Shown here: piece after piece, positions 15,325 through 22,264 of the stretch
Position numbering within the stretch: position 1 is the stretch's first letter
Layout of the letters: each line of letters opens with the position of its first letter
Position numbers and translations under genes: made by a program
Source: Bacillota bacterium
GTDB lineage: Bacteria; Bacillota; Clostridia; Saccharofermentanales; Fastidiosipilaceae
Assembly: GCA_023388205.1 (NCBI GenBank)
Contig: JAEWGS010000075.1
Coordinates: forward strand, 1 to 25,146
DNA length: 25,146 bases
Direction of reading: 5' to 3'
The notes under the pieces: model-generated
The model's input: the letters and a program-made list of their open reading frames with translations, nothing else
Told to the model about the DNA's origin: nothing
Databases searched by the model: none

Positions 15325-16209
15325 ATGAAGCATATTTATTCAACAGGCGCTTTGCTTTTGGCGATGACATTGATGCTAGCAGGCTGCTCCAAAACAGCTG
15401 AAAAGCAAAATTCAAGCACGCAGTCGGATCTTGGACAGACAGTCCATGTGAGCAAGAGTGAGCAAGGAGAAAGCTCCGAAGAAACGAAGGGGCAGTATAA
15501 GATCCCTCAAGATCTCAAGGGACAGAAACTGTCTGTTCAGGCTGGAACGACGGGCGAAGATGCGGCCAAAACTTTGAGCGACGAGAAGCAGATCAGCGCC
15601 TTTGAAAAATACGCGGACGCGATCACGGAACTCAAACAGGGCAAGGTTGAAGCTTGCATCATGGACGGCGAACCTGCGAAATTGATCGTCGAACAAAATG
15701 ATGACTTGATGATCTTGGACGAAGCTTTGACGAGCGAGTCTTACGCCATCGCTGTGAAAAAGGGTCATGATGCATTGCTCAAAGTGATTAACGAAGTGAT
15801 TCAAAAGCAAAAAGACGCCGGAGAGATTGAGAAGATGGTCGCTGCCTATATTGAGGACGAAGAGAAAGCTGCTTCAGAGCTGAATTTAGGCGAGTTAGGT
15901 GAGGGTAAAGAGCTGTTGGTCATGGGAACTGAAGCGGGCTTTGCGCCTTACGAAAGCTGGATTGGTGATCAGATTGCAGGGAGCGACGTGTGGCTGGCCG
16001 CTGAATGTGCAAAAGCGATGGGGAAAAGCTTAAAAGTAGAAGACATGGCTTTTGATGGTCTGCTTTCGGCCTTGGAAAATGGTCAGATCGATTTGGTTGC
16101 TGCGGGCTTGACAGTCAATCCTGAGCGCCAAAAAGTGGTTGACTTTTCCGTGCCTTATTTCGAAGCGAAGCAGGTCGTTGTGATCCGCAAGGCCAGCTAT
16201 CAAAAATAA
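15325..16209 (+). CDS. Amino acid ABC transporter substrate-binding lipoprotein, apparently circularly permuted SBP_bac_3 fold
   Basis: This extracellular lipoprotein captures a polar amino acid for the adjacent permease and ATPase. The 294-residue precursor has a lipoprotein signal with lipobox LAGC (lipidated Cys21) and a Ser/Glu/Lys-rich tether to about residue 58. The fold is in unusual order. The half that is normally C-terminal comes first: DLKGQKLSVQAGTTGEDAA from residue 63, then KQGKVEACIMDGEPAK, SESYAIAVKKGHDALLKVIN and GEIEKMVAAYIEDE to about 178. A short acidic linker follows, then the half that is normally N-terminal: ELLVMGTEAGFAPYESW from residue 196, AFDGLLSALENGQIDLVAAG and LTVNPERQKVVDFSVPYFE, ending at QVVVIRKASYQK. 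That last strand normally runs straight into the DLKG block. Ligand contacts known in the family (PERxxxxDFS Arg, AGTT, the Asp of CIMDGEPA) are all present, so a working protein is likely. The start has GAGG upstream; the permease follows 11 bp after the stop. Confidence 0.9.
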   Translation: MKHIYSTGALLLAMTLMLAGCSKTAEKQNSSTQSDLGQTVHVSKSEQGESSEETKGQYKIPQDLKGQKLSVQAGTTGEDAAKTLSDEKQISAFEKYADAITELKQGKVEACIMDGEPAKLIVEQNDDLMILDEALTSESYAIAVKKGHDALLKVINEVIQKQKDAGEIEKMVAAYIEDEEKAASELNLGELGEGKELLVMGTEAGFAPYESWIGDQIAGSDVWLAAECAKAMGKSLKVEDMAFDGLLSALENGQIDLVAAGLTVNPERQKVVDFSVPYFEAKQVVVIRKASYQK

Positions 16210-16220
16210 GCGGGTGAGCC

Positions 16221-17051
16221 ATGAAGCAGTCGATACAAAAATTTTGGCGGGCCTATCAGCACATTGGCCGACACCCGGCGGCCAAGTCGGTGATCTGGAT
16301 TCTGGCCGCGCTGTTACTTTTGGCTTTGTTTTTTTTACCAGGCGAGGGGCCTCAGGCGAAGCTCCAGCATTTCATTGAGTTATATTCCGCCCAAAATCGA
16401 GGCCTTCGCCTTTTAGAAGGATTGGGGAGCACGCTCGCTTTGACGGGGATTGCGCTGAGCGTCGGGCTCGTCATCGGTTTGATCCTGGCTTTGATTCGAG
16501 TGGCCTACCAGGCGGGGGCACCGATCGGCATTTTGAATGCTTTGGCTGAGCTTTATGTCGCGGTGGTGCGTGGAACGCCTGTGGCGCTTCAGCTCATGAT
16601 CATTTATTTCGGACTTTTCGCGCAATTGCCTGTCAATAAAATCTTCGCAGCCGGACTCGCCTTTGGGATTAACTCTGGCGCTTATGTTGCGGAAATTTTC
16701 AGAGCGGGGATTGAATCGGTCGATCCGGGCCAAATGGAGGCGTCGAGAAGCTTGGGCTTGTCCTATTTTGCTTCGATGCGACTCGTGGTTTTGCCGCAGG
16801 CGATTAAGCATGTCTTGCCGACTTTGCTCAATGAAGCGATCGCTTTGCTGAAAGAAACGGCGGTTGCGGGTTACATCGCGGTCACGGATTTGACGCGTGT
16901 GGCGAATAACATTCGGACGAAGACCTTTGATATGAGTCCGCTTTATTTATCAGCACTGATGTATCTGGGGATTGTTTTGCTCATGACAAAGGCGCTGCAT
17001 CACATGGAAGGGAAGTTGAAGCAAGGTGATCGAGCTCAAGCAAGTTTGTAA
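16221..17051 (+). CDS. Polar amino acid ABC transporter permease (HisM/GlnP family)
   Basis: This membrane subunit of the importer is 276 residues. An N-terminal cytoplasmic segment is followed by a hydrophobic helix (VIWILAALLLLALFFLP, about residues 24-40). The HisM/GlnP domain follows: GLGSTLALTGIALSVGLVIGLILALIRV, the AVVRGTPVALQLMIIYFGLF block, AFGINSGAYVAEIFRAGIESV, then the EAA coupling loop MEASRSLGLSYFASMRLVVLPQA and two last helices. The ATG at 16221 has GGGTGAG just upstream and lies 11 bp after the lipoprotein gene. Its 3' end overlaps the ATPase gene by 26 bp. Only one permease is present, so a homodimer is expected. A cationic or polar amino acid is the likely substrate; the exact one cannot be read. 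Confidence 0.95.
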   Translation: MKQSIQKFWRAYQHIGRHPAAKSVIWILAALLLLALFFLPGEGPQAKLQHFIELYSAQNRGLRLLEGLGSTLALTGIALSVGLVIGLILALIRVAYQAGAPIGILNALAELYVAVVRGTPVALQLMIIYFGLFAQLPVNKIFAAGLAFGINSGAYVAEIFRAGIESVDPGQMEASRSLGLSYFASMRLVVLPQAIKHVLPTLLNEAIALLKETAVAGYIAVTDLTRVANNIRTKTFDMSPLYLSALMYLGIVLLMTKALHHMEGKLKQGDRAQASL

Positions 17052-17748
17052 GTCTTATCACGGTCAAAAAGTCCTCGCGGGGATAGATCTTAAAATTCAA
17101 AAGGGCGAAGTCGTCGCACTGATTGGTCCTTCAGGCTCTGGTAAGTCAACGCTTTTGCGTTCGATCAACCGTTTGGAAGAATTAGATTCTGGACATATTT
17201 ATTTAGACGGAGACGAAGTGACAGCGCCGGATGCGAATTTGGATGCCTTGCGTCGCCGCTGCGGGATGGTGTTTCAGCATTTCAATCTCTTCGCGAATAA
17301 AAACGTGATGGATAATGTGATGCTCGCGCCGCGGGCACAAAAGCTGATGGATAAAGCCTCGCTAGAAAAAAAGGCGCTCAATTTACTCGCTCAAGTGGGC
17401 CTTGAGGACCGTGCGAAAGCCTGGCCCAGTCAACTATCTGGCGGGCAAAAGCAACGTGTCGCCATTGCGCGTGCCCTCGCGATGGATCCTGAGGTGTTGC
17501 TTTTTGATGAACCCACTTCTGCGCTTGATCCCGAAATGGTCGGAGAAGTGCTCAAAGTGATGGATCAGTTGGCGAAGTCCGGAATGACGATGGTGGTCGT
17601 CTCCCATGAGATGCGTTTTGTACGGCAGGTGGCGAGTCGGGTGATCTTTTTGGACCAGGGGCAGATTGTGGCGGATGAAGCGCCGGAGTCTTTTTTTAAT
17701 CAGGCGAAGCATGAGCGGGTCAAAGCTTTCTTAGCTTGTTTCGATTAA
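17026..17748 (+). CDS. Polar amino acid ABC transporter ATP-binding protein (GlnQ/HisP family)
   Basis: This is the cytoplasmic ATPase that drives the importer. Its 240 residues show all nucleotide-binding motifs: Walker A GPSGSGKST (34-42), Q-loop VFQHFNLF, signature LSGGQKQRVAIARALA, Walker B VLLFDEPTSALDPE and the switch His in VVVSHEMRF. The family-typical A-loop Tyr is in CKSYHGQKVL. Translation starts at GTG 17026, inside the permease gene in another frame, with GGAAGGGAAGTTGAAG upstream as the ribosome site. The 26-bp overlap indicates coupled translation. It ends 72 bp from the convergent tadA gene. Confidence 0.96.
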   Translation: MIELKQVCKSYHGQKVLAGIDLKIQKGEVVALIGPSGSGKSTLLRSINRLEELDSGHIYLDGDEVTAPDANLDALRRRCGMVFQHFNLFANKNVMDNVMLAPRAQKLMDKASLEKKALNLLAQVGLEDRAKAWPSQLSGGQKQRVAIARALAMDPEVLLFDEPTSALDPEMVGEVLKVMDQLAKSGMTMVVVSHEMRFVRQVASRVIFLDQGQIVADEAPESFFNQAKHERVKAFLACFD

Positions 17749-17775
17749 AGGGATCGAGGGTCAGGGTAGCACGCA

Positions 17776-17794
17776 GGGGTCACTCGGGGACCCC
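17776..17794. terminator. Weak hairpin between convergent glnQ-type gene and tadA
   Basis: GGGGTC (17776-17781) pairs with GACCCC (17789-17794) around a 7-nt loop, in the only gap between two convergent genes. There is no T-run on either side, so it is a poor intrinsic terminator. Confidence 0.25.
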
Positions 17795-17820
17795 GGAGCT
17801 CAAGCAGGGTTTCGCGTAGA

Positions 17821-18441
17821 TCAGAGCGGTTTTTTGCCCGCTTTGGCCTGAGCTTTTCGCGCCTGAGTCGACCCGAGCTCATGTTTAATCTGCTGATTGC
17901 GAGCGCGCAGCCCTTGGAAGAAATCCTTGAGCAAGTGACTTGATGTATCTTCTAAAATACCGCCGACGTAATTGACTCGATGGCCCCGAATAGGGCTGTC
18001 GAGGAGTTGTGCCTGACTTTGGACAAAGCCTGCCTTGGGATCTGGCGCGGCGTAGACGAGACGACCGACACGGGCCTGACTGATCGCGCCGCAGCACATC
18101 ATGCACGGCTCAAGGCTGACATAAAGCGTCATCTGTTCTAGGCGCCATGTTTTGAGCTGCTCGCAGCAGGCCTGAATAACGAGGGATTCAGCGTGCGCAA
18201 AAGGACTGAAGCTGTGCTCTCTTTCGTTGACGCGCAAGCCCAAGATGCGCCCGTTGGGATCGACCAGCAGTGCCGCGATCGGAACTTCTCCGAGAGCGGC
18301 CGCATCTTGGGCCGCTTCGAGACAAAAGCGCATAAAGACAAGATCCTTATCTTTTTGTCCGTTCGCGCCACAGGCTTGGCGTTCAATTTCTGAGAAGCGC
18401 GCCTCGTAGCGTTCATAAAGCGCAGAGAAAAGGGGATTCAT
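17821..18441 (-). CDS. tadA: tRNA-specific adenosine deaminase
   Basis: TadA deaminates adenosine 34 to inosine in tRNA-Arg(ACG) (EC 3.5.4.33), which is needed to read CGN codons. The 206-residue protein has the cytidine/deoxycytidylate deaminase fold. The zinc and catalytic residues are His83 and Glu85 in FAHAES and Cys113 and Cys116 in EPCMMCCGAI; GEVPIAALLVD and VGRLVYAAPDPKAG are also typical. It is longer than the usual 150-170 residues because of about 30 extra N-terminal residues and a basic Ala/Lys-rich tail (QARKAQAKAGKK). FAHAES replaces the more common TAHAE. The ATG at 18441 has TGAGGAT about 7 bp upstream, within the 18-bp gap after the galactokinase-type gene, so the two are co-transcribed. 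Paralogous deaminases such as guanine deaminase are a less likely reading. Confidence 0.9.
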   Translation of the reverse strand: MNPLFSALYERYEARFSEIERQACGANGQKDKDLVFMRFCLEAAQDAAALGEVPIAALLVDPNGRILGLRVNEREHSFSPFAHAESLVIQACCEQLKTWRLEQMTLYVSLEPCMMCCGAISQARVGRLVYAAPDPKAGFVQSQAQLLDSPIRGHRVNYVGGILEDTSSHLLKDFFQGLRARNQQIKHELGSTQARKAQAKAGKKPL

Positions 18442-18459
18442 GTGCGCATCCTCAGGTTC

Positions 18460-19764
18460 TTAATTTCGATGGGCAGATAAAACTTCGGTCGCACCGACGG
18501 GGCGCACGCGCATTCGCGTGCAGGCTCCTTCGCCGAAGACGGCTTCCATTCCGGAAATGTAATTTGAAACGGCCTCTTCTTTCATGATGGCAAGGATGGT
18601 GCCCGAAAAGCCACCGCCGTGAATGCGGCAGACCCCGCGCCCCTCGCTCAAAAGTCTTTGACTGATCGCGAGCGCGAGAGAGACCGCTTGTTCATGTGGC
18701 TTATTCGCGACGTAAACATTTTGCAGCAAAGTCCAGGAGCTCAGGCCGCTGCCTTTGACATCTTCTAAGAAAGCCTGCATATCACCCTGTTTGAGCGCTT
18801 CGATTTGACGCAAGACGCGGCGATTCTCTTCAAAAAAGTGCATGCTGCGCAGTAAGGCCCGATCGCCGACTTGCGCCCGAAGATCCGGTAATTTTCGAAT
18901 AAACTCATCTTCTTCAACTTCGCGCAAGACCTCGTGGCCTAAGTACGCGGCAACTTGCTTCATTTCGCGGGGAACGGCGGCATATTCATCCGTCAAATCT
19001 GCGTGATGAGATCCAGTTTTACTCAAGACAACAACATAACCTGTCTCAGCGAAGTCGATGTCGAGCTGTTGCAAGCTGGGTGCTTTGAGATCTTTGAAAT
19101 CGAGACTAAAGAGGTTCCCGATTGAAGCGCCGCACTGATCGAGCATGCCGCTGGGTTTACCAAAAAAGACGTTCTCTGCGTATTGCCCGATTTTGGCGCG
19201 CTCAATCAGGTCCATTTTTCCGTCACCATAAAGCCCGTCCAAAATGGCGATGACGAGGAGTTCAAAAGCGGCAGAAGAAGAAATGCCCGAAGCCGCAGGG
19301 ACGCTTGAGACGGTGTAGGCATCAAAGCCCCCAATGGGGTAGCCCAGTTCTTGCATCCGGGCGGCGATTCCGCGAATCAAAGAGGCGGAACGCTCTTTTT
19401 CTAGATCTTGGGGCGTTAAGTTGGACAAATCAATATCATCAATTTTGTCGTAGCCTTCAGATTTGAGGCGAATACGCCCCGTTTGAGTCGGCGCACAGAC
19501 CGCGATAATATCCATGCTGACCGAACAGCAAATCACGCGACCGTGTTGGTGATCCGTATGGTTCCCAGAAATCTCACAGCGCCCGGGGGCAGAAAAAAGT
19601 CTCAGCTCTTCTTGATTGCCAAAATAGGTCAAAAAACCTTCGAGCGCAGAGGCATAACGCGCTCTAGCTTCATGGATTGCGGCATCTTGGTTGCCGTAAA
19701 GGTAGGCAAAAGCAGAATCGTAAAGACCGGAAGCGAGTGCGGACTTGAGCTGTTCGTAATTCAT
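18460..19764 (-). CDS. galK: GHMP kinase, galactokinase family (variant sugar-binding signature)
   Basis: This is a sugar-1-kinase of the GHMP superfamily, 434 residues, best described as galactokinase-like (EC 2.7.1.6). Visible blocks are the N-terminal APGRCEISGNHTDHQHG (59-75, Arg62, Asp71), the ATP-binding VPAASGISSSAAFELL, KPSGMLDQCGASIG with the catalytic Asp, and the C-terminal CRIHGGGFSGTILA. Classical galactokinases read GRxNxIGEHTDY; here the Glu that contacts the sugar is Asn68 and the Tyr is His. I recall a similar GNHTDHQ variant in clostridial proteins annotated as galactokinase, but another sugar cannot be excluded. The ATG at 19764 has GAAGGAG 5 bp upstream, and that segment is tandemly duplicated. 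No galT, galE or lnpA lies beside it; a NahK-like kinase is divergent nearby. Confidence 0.85.
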   Translation of the reverse strand: MNYEQLKSALASGLYDSAFAYLYGNQDAAIHEARARYASALEGFLTYFGNQEELRLFSAPGRCEISGNHTDHQHGRVICCSVSMDIIAVCAPTQTGRIRLKSEGYDKIDDIDLSNLTPQDLEKERSASLIRGIAARMQELGYPIGGFDAYTVSSVPAASGISSSAAFELLVIAILDGLYGDGKMDLIERAKIGQYAENVFFGKPSGMLDQCGASIGNLFSLDFKDLKAPSLQQLDIDFAETGYVVVLSKTGSHHADLTDEYAAVPREMKQVAAYLGHEVLREVEEDEFIRKLPDLRAQVGDRALLRSMHFFEENRRVLRQIEALKQGDMQAFLEDVKGSGLSSWTLLQNVYVANKPHEQAVSLALAISQRLLSEGRGVCRIHGGGFSGTILAIMKEEAVSNYISGMEAVFGEGACTRMRVRPVGATEVLSAHRN

Positions 19765-19769
19765 GTCGG

Positions 19770-19805
19770 CTCCTTCAACTGAGCGTTCTCCTTCAACTGA
19801 GCGTT
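19770..19805 (-). repeat. Perfect 18-bp tandem duplication containing the galK Shine-Dalgarno
   Basis: CTCCTTCAACTGAGCGTT occurs at 19770-19787 and again at 19788-19805. Read on the gene's strand each copy ends in GAAGGAG. The first copy is the functional site, 5 bp before the ATG. The second places another Shine-Dalgarno 23 bp upstream. Confidence 0.9.
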
Positions 19806-19867
19806 TGAGCGCCTCGATTTTGGTCTCAAACGGATTGGATATGCACTTTGGAATATGGACTTGAAGT

Positions 19868-19896
19868 TTGCGGGATAAGATGCCGCTTATTATAAT
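19868..19896 (+). promoter_or_regulatory. Promoter for the zinc-ribbon protein gene
   Basis: TTGCGG (19868-19873), a 17-bp spacer and a perfect TATAAT (19891-19896). The predicted start near 19903 leaves a leader of about 44 nt. Its -10 overlaps that of the divergent promoter for galK. Confidence 0.5.
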
Positions 19897-19917
19897 GAGT
19901 TATCTGTACAAATTAAA
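19889..19917 (-). promoter_or_regulatory. Divergent promoter for galK-tadA
   Basis: On the minus strand TTTAAT (19912-19917), 17 bp and TATAAT (19889-19894). Because the -10 hexamers of the two divergent promoters share bases, only one polymerase could occupy the site at a time. Confidence 0.5.
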
Positions 19918-19946
19918 GAAATCCATTAAGAATTGAAGAGGTTTGA

Positions 19947-20864
19947 ATGGCCGTTCGAGAAGGTAAATGTGCCAATTGTGGCTCGCTGATTTCATTTGAT
20001 TCATCGCAAGATCAAGCGCGTTGTGTGTTTTGTTGGGCTCAGACAGATGCGCATCTCGCTCAAGAATTACTCAAAAATGATGAAGGCCATGTCTATCCCA
20101 ACGAGACGTATGAGATGCCTGATGAGGAAGAACGCTTTACGCATTTGCGCAAAGTCCAAGGGCAGCCGCCTTTGACGAAAAAACAAAACCAGGTGCAGCC
20201 CAAGAAGAAAAAGACGGAAGGACCCTCTGCGGTTGAGCGCGTCAAGGCGATGAACAAAGTGCTCGTGCGTGTGCCCAAAGTGACCGCACGTCAGTGGATG
20301 ATTCTGAGCTCCATCATTTTGGCTGTGGTTTTGGTTTTTTGTGCGATCACCATTCCACTTTGGATGAATCGCAAAGCGAAACGGATAGACTTAACTCAGG
20401 CGATCGTTGCGGCCCTTGATTTGAATGAGGATGCGCGTGCGCTCTCGATCGAAGGTCAAAAGAACGATTTCATTACCCTTGTTTTCCCTGAAGACCTGAC
20501 AGAAGATAAGGCGAGCCAAATCGCCCAGCAGGTGCGGGGGATTTATCAGCAAGTTTACGGCTTGGAAAAAGCAGAAGACGTGCGCATCAGATTGAAGCTT
20601 CTTTCGGAAAAGCAGAGCTACCAAGTCGATTGGAAAGATGGGGCAGAGCGGATGCTTGCCTTGAGCGATCGCCCTCTTGCGACGCAAGACCCCGGTGAAG
20701 CGACAAAAGAAAGTGGCACGGCGACAGAAATTGCTGCTGGCGCCGCTGCCTCCGCCGCTGAATCAGCTACAGCTGCCGATGCGACCACTGGCGCTGACAC
20801 GAGCGGAGCTGCAAGCTCGGAGTCTGTTGCAGCTGTTTCTGAGACGACGCGTACGGGGGAATAA
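19947..20864 (+). CDS. Unrecognised zinc-ribbon, single-pass membrane protein with Ala/Thr/Ser-rich tail
   Basis: I do not recognise a family with a known role. The 305 residues divide clearly. A treble-clef or ribbon-like N-terminus has Cys8-x2-Cys11 and Cys26-x2-Cys29, probably binding zinc. A Lys/Gln-rich stretch (about 70-92) and an amphipathic basic segment follow. One transmembrane helix (WMILSSIILAVVLVFCAITI, about 117-138) comes next. A folded-looking segment of about 85 residues follows (IDLTQAIVAALDLNEDARALSIEGQ to YQVDWKDG). The final 65 residues are almost only Ala, Thr, Ser, Gly and acidic residues. By the positive-inside rule the ribbon is cytoplasmic and the tail outside. The ATG at 19947 has AAGAGG upstream. 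It precedes the NahK-like gene on the same strand, with 222 bp between. Coding is convincing (good start, own promoter); function is unknown. Confidence 0.75.
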   Translation: MAVREGKCANCGSLISFDSSQDQARCVFCWAQTDAHLAQELLKNDEGHVYPNETYEMPDEEERFTHLRKVQGQPPLTKKQNQVQPKKKKTEGPSAVERVKAMNKVLVRVPKVTARQWMILSSIILAVVLVFCAITIPLWMNRKAKRIDLTQAIVAALDLNEDARALSIEGQKNDFITLVFPEDLTEDKASQIAQQVRGIYQQVYGLEKAEDVRIRLKLLSEKQSYQVDWKDGAERMLALSDRPLATQDPGEATKESGTATEIAAGAAASAAESATAADATTGADTSGAASSESVAAVSETTRTGE

Positions 20865-20887
20865 GGTGCGGACCCACTCGGCGTGCA

Positions 20888-20961
20888 GCGAACTGGGCCG
20901 CCGGGAAGCAAGTCCCGCGAACTCGGCCGCCGCGAACTCGGCCGCCGCGAGCTAGGCTGAC
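20888..20961. repeat. GC-rich 15-bp repeats
   Basis: GCGAACTCGGCCGCC occurs exactly at 20917-20931 and 20932-20946. A one-mismatch copy sits at 20888-20902 and a degenerate one at 20947-20961. They fill part of the 222-bp gap after the zinc-ribbon gene and are much more GC-rich than the surroundings. Confidence 0.8.
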
Positions 20962-21086
20962 GCCGCGCAGCATCACGGAGCGTAGCCGAGTCACGGGAAC
21001 AAGGACTTTAGTCATCTCGCGACAGATCAAGCTCAAAAGCGCGTCAACGCTTCAAAGGCCGCGGGCCGCGAATCAGGAGATCAAAT

Positions 21087-22220
21087 ATGGCAATTTCAAA
21101 TCAAGTCCTAGAGGCTTTTGGCCTCAAAGGCGCAAAAGTTTATATTCAAGAACCTTTTGGAGAAGGGCATATCAATGATACGGCTCGAGTCGATGTCTAC
21201 GATGAGGACGATCGTCGTCAGAGCTATATTTTGCAGGGCATCAACACCTATGTGTTTCATATGCCCGAAGAGATTATGGAAAACATCACGGCGGTGACGG
21301 AGGCGCTTCGCAAGGCCCAAAGCCGTCCTGAGCTTCAAGAAAAGGTTTTGCGCTTTTGGCCGACTCAGGAGGGCAAAATTCTTTATTACGATGATCAAGG
21401 GGTGCCCTGGCGCTGCTGCAGCTATATTGAAGATACGATCGCGTACCAAATTTCAGAATCTCCGGATATGTTTCGCGCGAGTGGCGTCGCTTTTGGTCGA
21501 TTCTTGGAAGCGCTCAAGGATTTCCCCGCAGACCGTCTGCACGAGACCATTTTGCATTTCCACGATACGAAACATCGCTATGAGGGCTTCAAAGAGATGC
21601 TGCCTCAAGCTGATCCAGAGCGAAAGGACAAGGCGGCCAAAGAAATCCTTTTTGTGTTGGAGCGCGAGGCTTTGGCGAAAAGCCTCGTGGAGCAGCTTGA
21701 AGCGAAACGCCTGCCCCTTCGCGTGACGCATAACGACACAAAACTCAACAATATTCTGTTTGACCTAGACCTGAATGAACCGATTTCTGTGATCGATTTA
21801 GATACGGTTATGCCTGGTCTTGCCGCTTATGATTTCGGCGATTCCATTCGTTTCGGCGCTTCGACAGCTGCGGAAGATGAACAAGATTTGTCTCGCGTGC
21901 ATTTTGATCTTCGCCTGTTTGAAGCTTATGCAGATGGTTATTTGTCGGTGACGGCAAAGGCGCTTAGTGCTGAAGAAATTCAAAGCCTCGCTTTGGGGGC
22001 TTTAGTGATCACCTATGAGACGGGCCTTCGTTTCCTGGAGGATTATCTTAAAGGCGATGTGTATTTCAAAGTGGACCGCCCCGAACACAATTTGGATCGC
22101 GCGCGCACACAGCTTCAGCTGGTGTCTGAAATGGAAGCTCAGTATCCCGAAATGTTGCGGATCTTGAGGAATTATTCTTTGAAGTATCAGGGGCCCGATT
22201 TCGAGCTCCCTTTGAATTAA
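21087..22220 (+). CDS. nahK: N-acetylhexosamine 1-kinase-like phosphotransferase (APH/NahK family)
   Basis: The closest family I recognise is NahK/LnpB, which phosphorylates N-acetylglucosamine or N-acetylgalactosamine at C1 (EC 2.7.1.162) in the lacto-N-biose/galacto-N-biose pathway. The 377 residues fit. Blocks shared with bifidobacterial NahK include GEGHINDTARVDV, SYILQGINTYVF, the catalytic loop RVTHNDTKLNNILFD (Asp217) and the metal-binding VIDLDTVMPGLAAYDFGDSIR (Asp237, Asp239). The ATG at 21087 has AGGAGATC 4-8 bp upstream. It is followed 44 bp later by the YhaM-like gene. A GHMP sugar kinase is divergent 1.3 kb away and a GH29 fucosidase is elsewhere in the window, consistent with host-glycan catabolism. 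No lnpA (phosphorylase), lnpC or lnpD is adjacent, so the exact substrate is uncertain. Confidence 0.8.
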   Translation: MAISNQVLEAFGLKGAKVYIQEPFGEGHINDTARVDVYDEDDRRQSYILQGINTYVFHMPEEIMENITAVTEALRKAQSRPELQEKVLRFWPTQEGKILYYDDQGVPWRCCSYIEDTIAYQISESPDMFRASGVAFGRFLEALKDFPADRLHETILHFHDTKHRYEGFKEMLPQADPERKDKAAKEILFVLEREALAKSLVEQLEAKRLPLRVTHNDTKLNNILFDLDLNEPISVIDLDTVMPGLAAYDFGDSIRFGASTAAEDEQDLSRVHFDLRLFEAYADGYLSVTAKALSAEEIQSLALGALVITYETGLRFLEDYLKGDVYFKVDRPEHNLDRARTQLQLVSEMEAQYPEMLRILRNYSLKYQGPDFELPLN

Positions 22221-22221
22221 A

Positions 22222-22254
22222 AAGTAGCTAAGAAGTAGCTAAAAAGTAGCGTAG
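22222..22254. repeat. Three tandem 11-bp repeats in the YhaM-type leader
   Basis: AAGTAGCTAAG, AAGTAGCTAAA and AAGTAGCGTAG run consecutively from 22222 to 22254, filling most of the 44-bp gap between the NahK-like stop and the next ATG. The weak ribosome site GAGAAG lies just after them. Confidence 0.8.
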
Positions 22255-22264
22255 AGAAGTTATC

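Noticed and set aside
19861..19896. TTGAAG as -35 for the TATAAT at 19891
   Set aside because: The spacer would be 24 bp; TTGCGG at 19868 gives 17 bp and is preferred.
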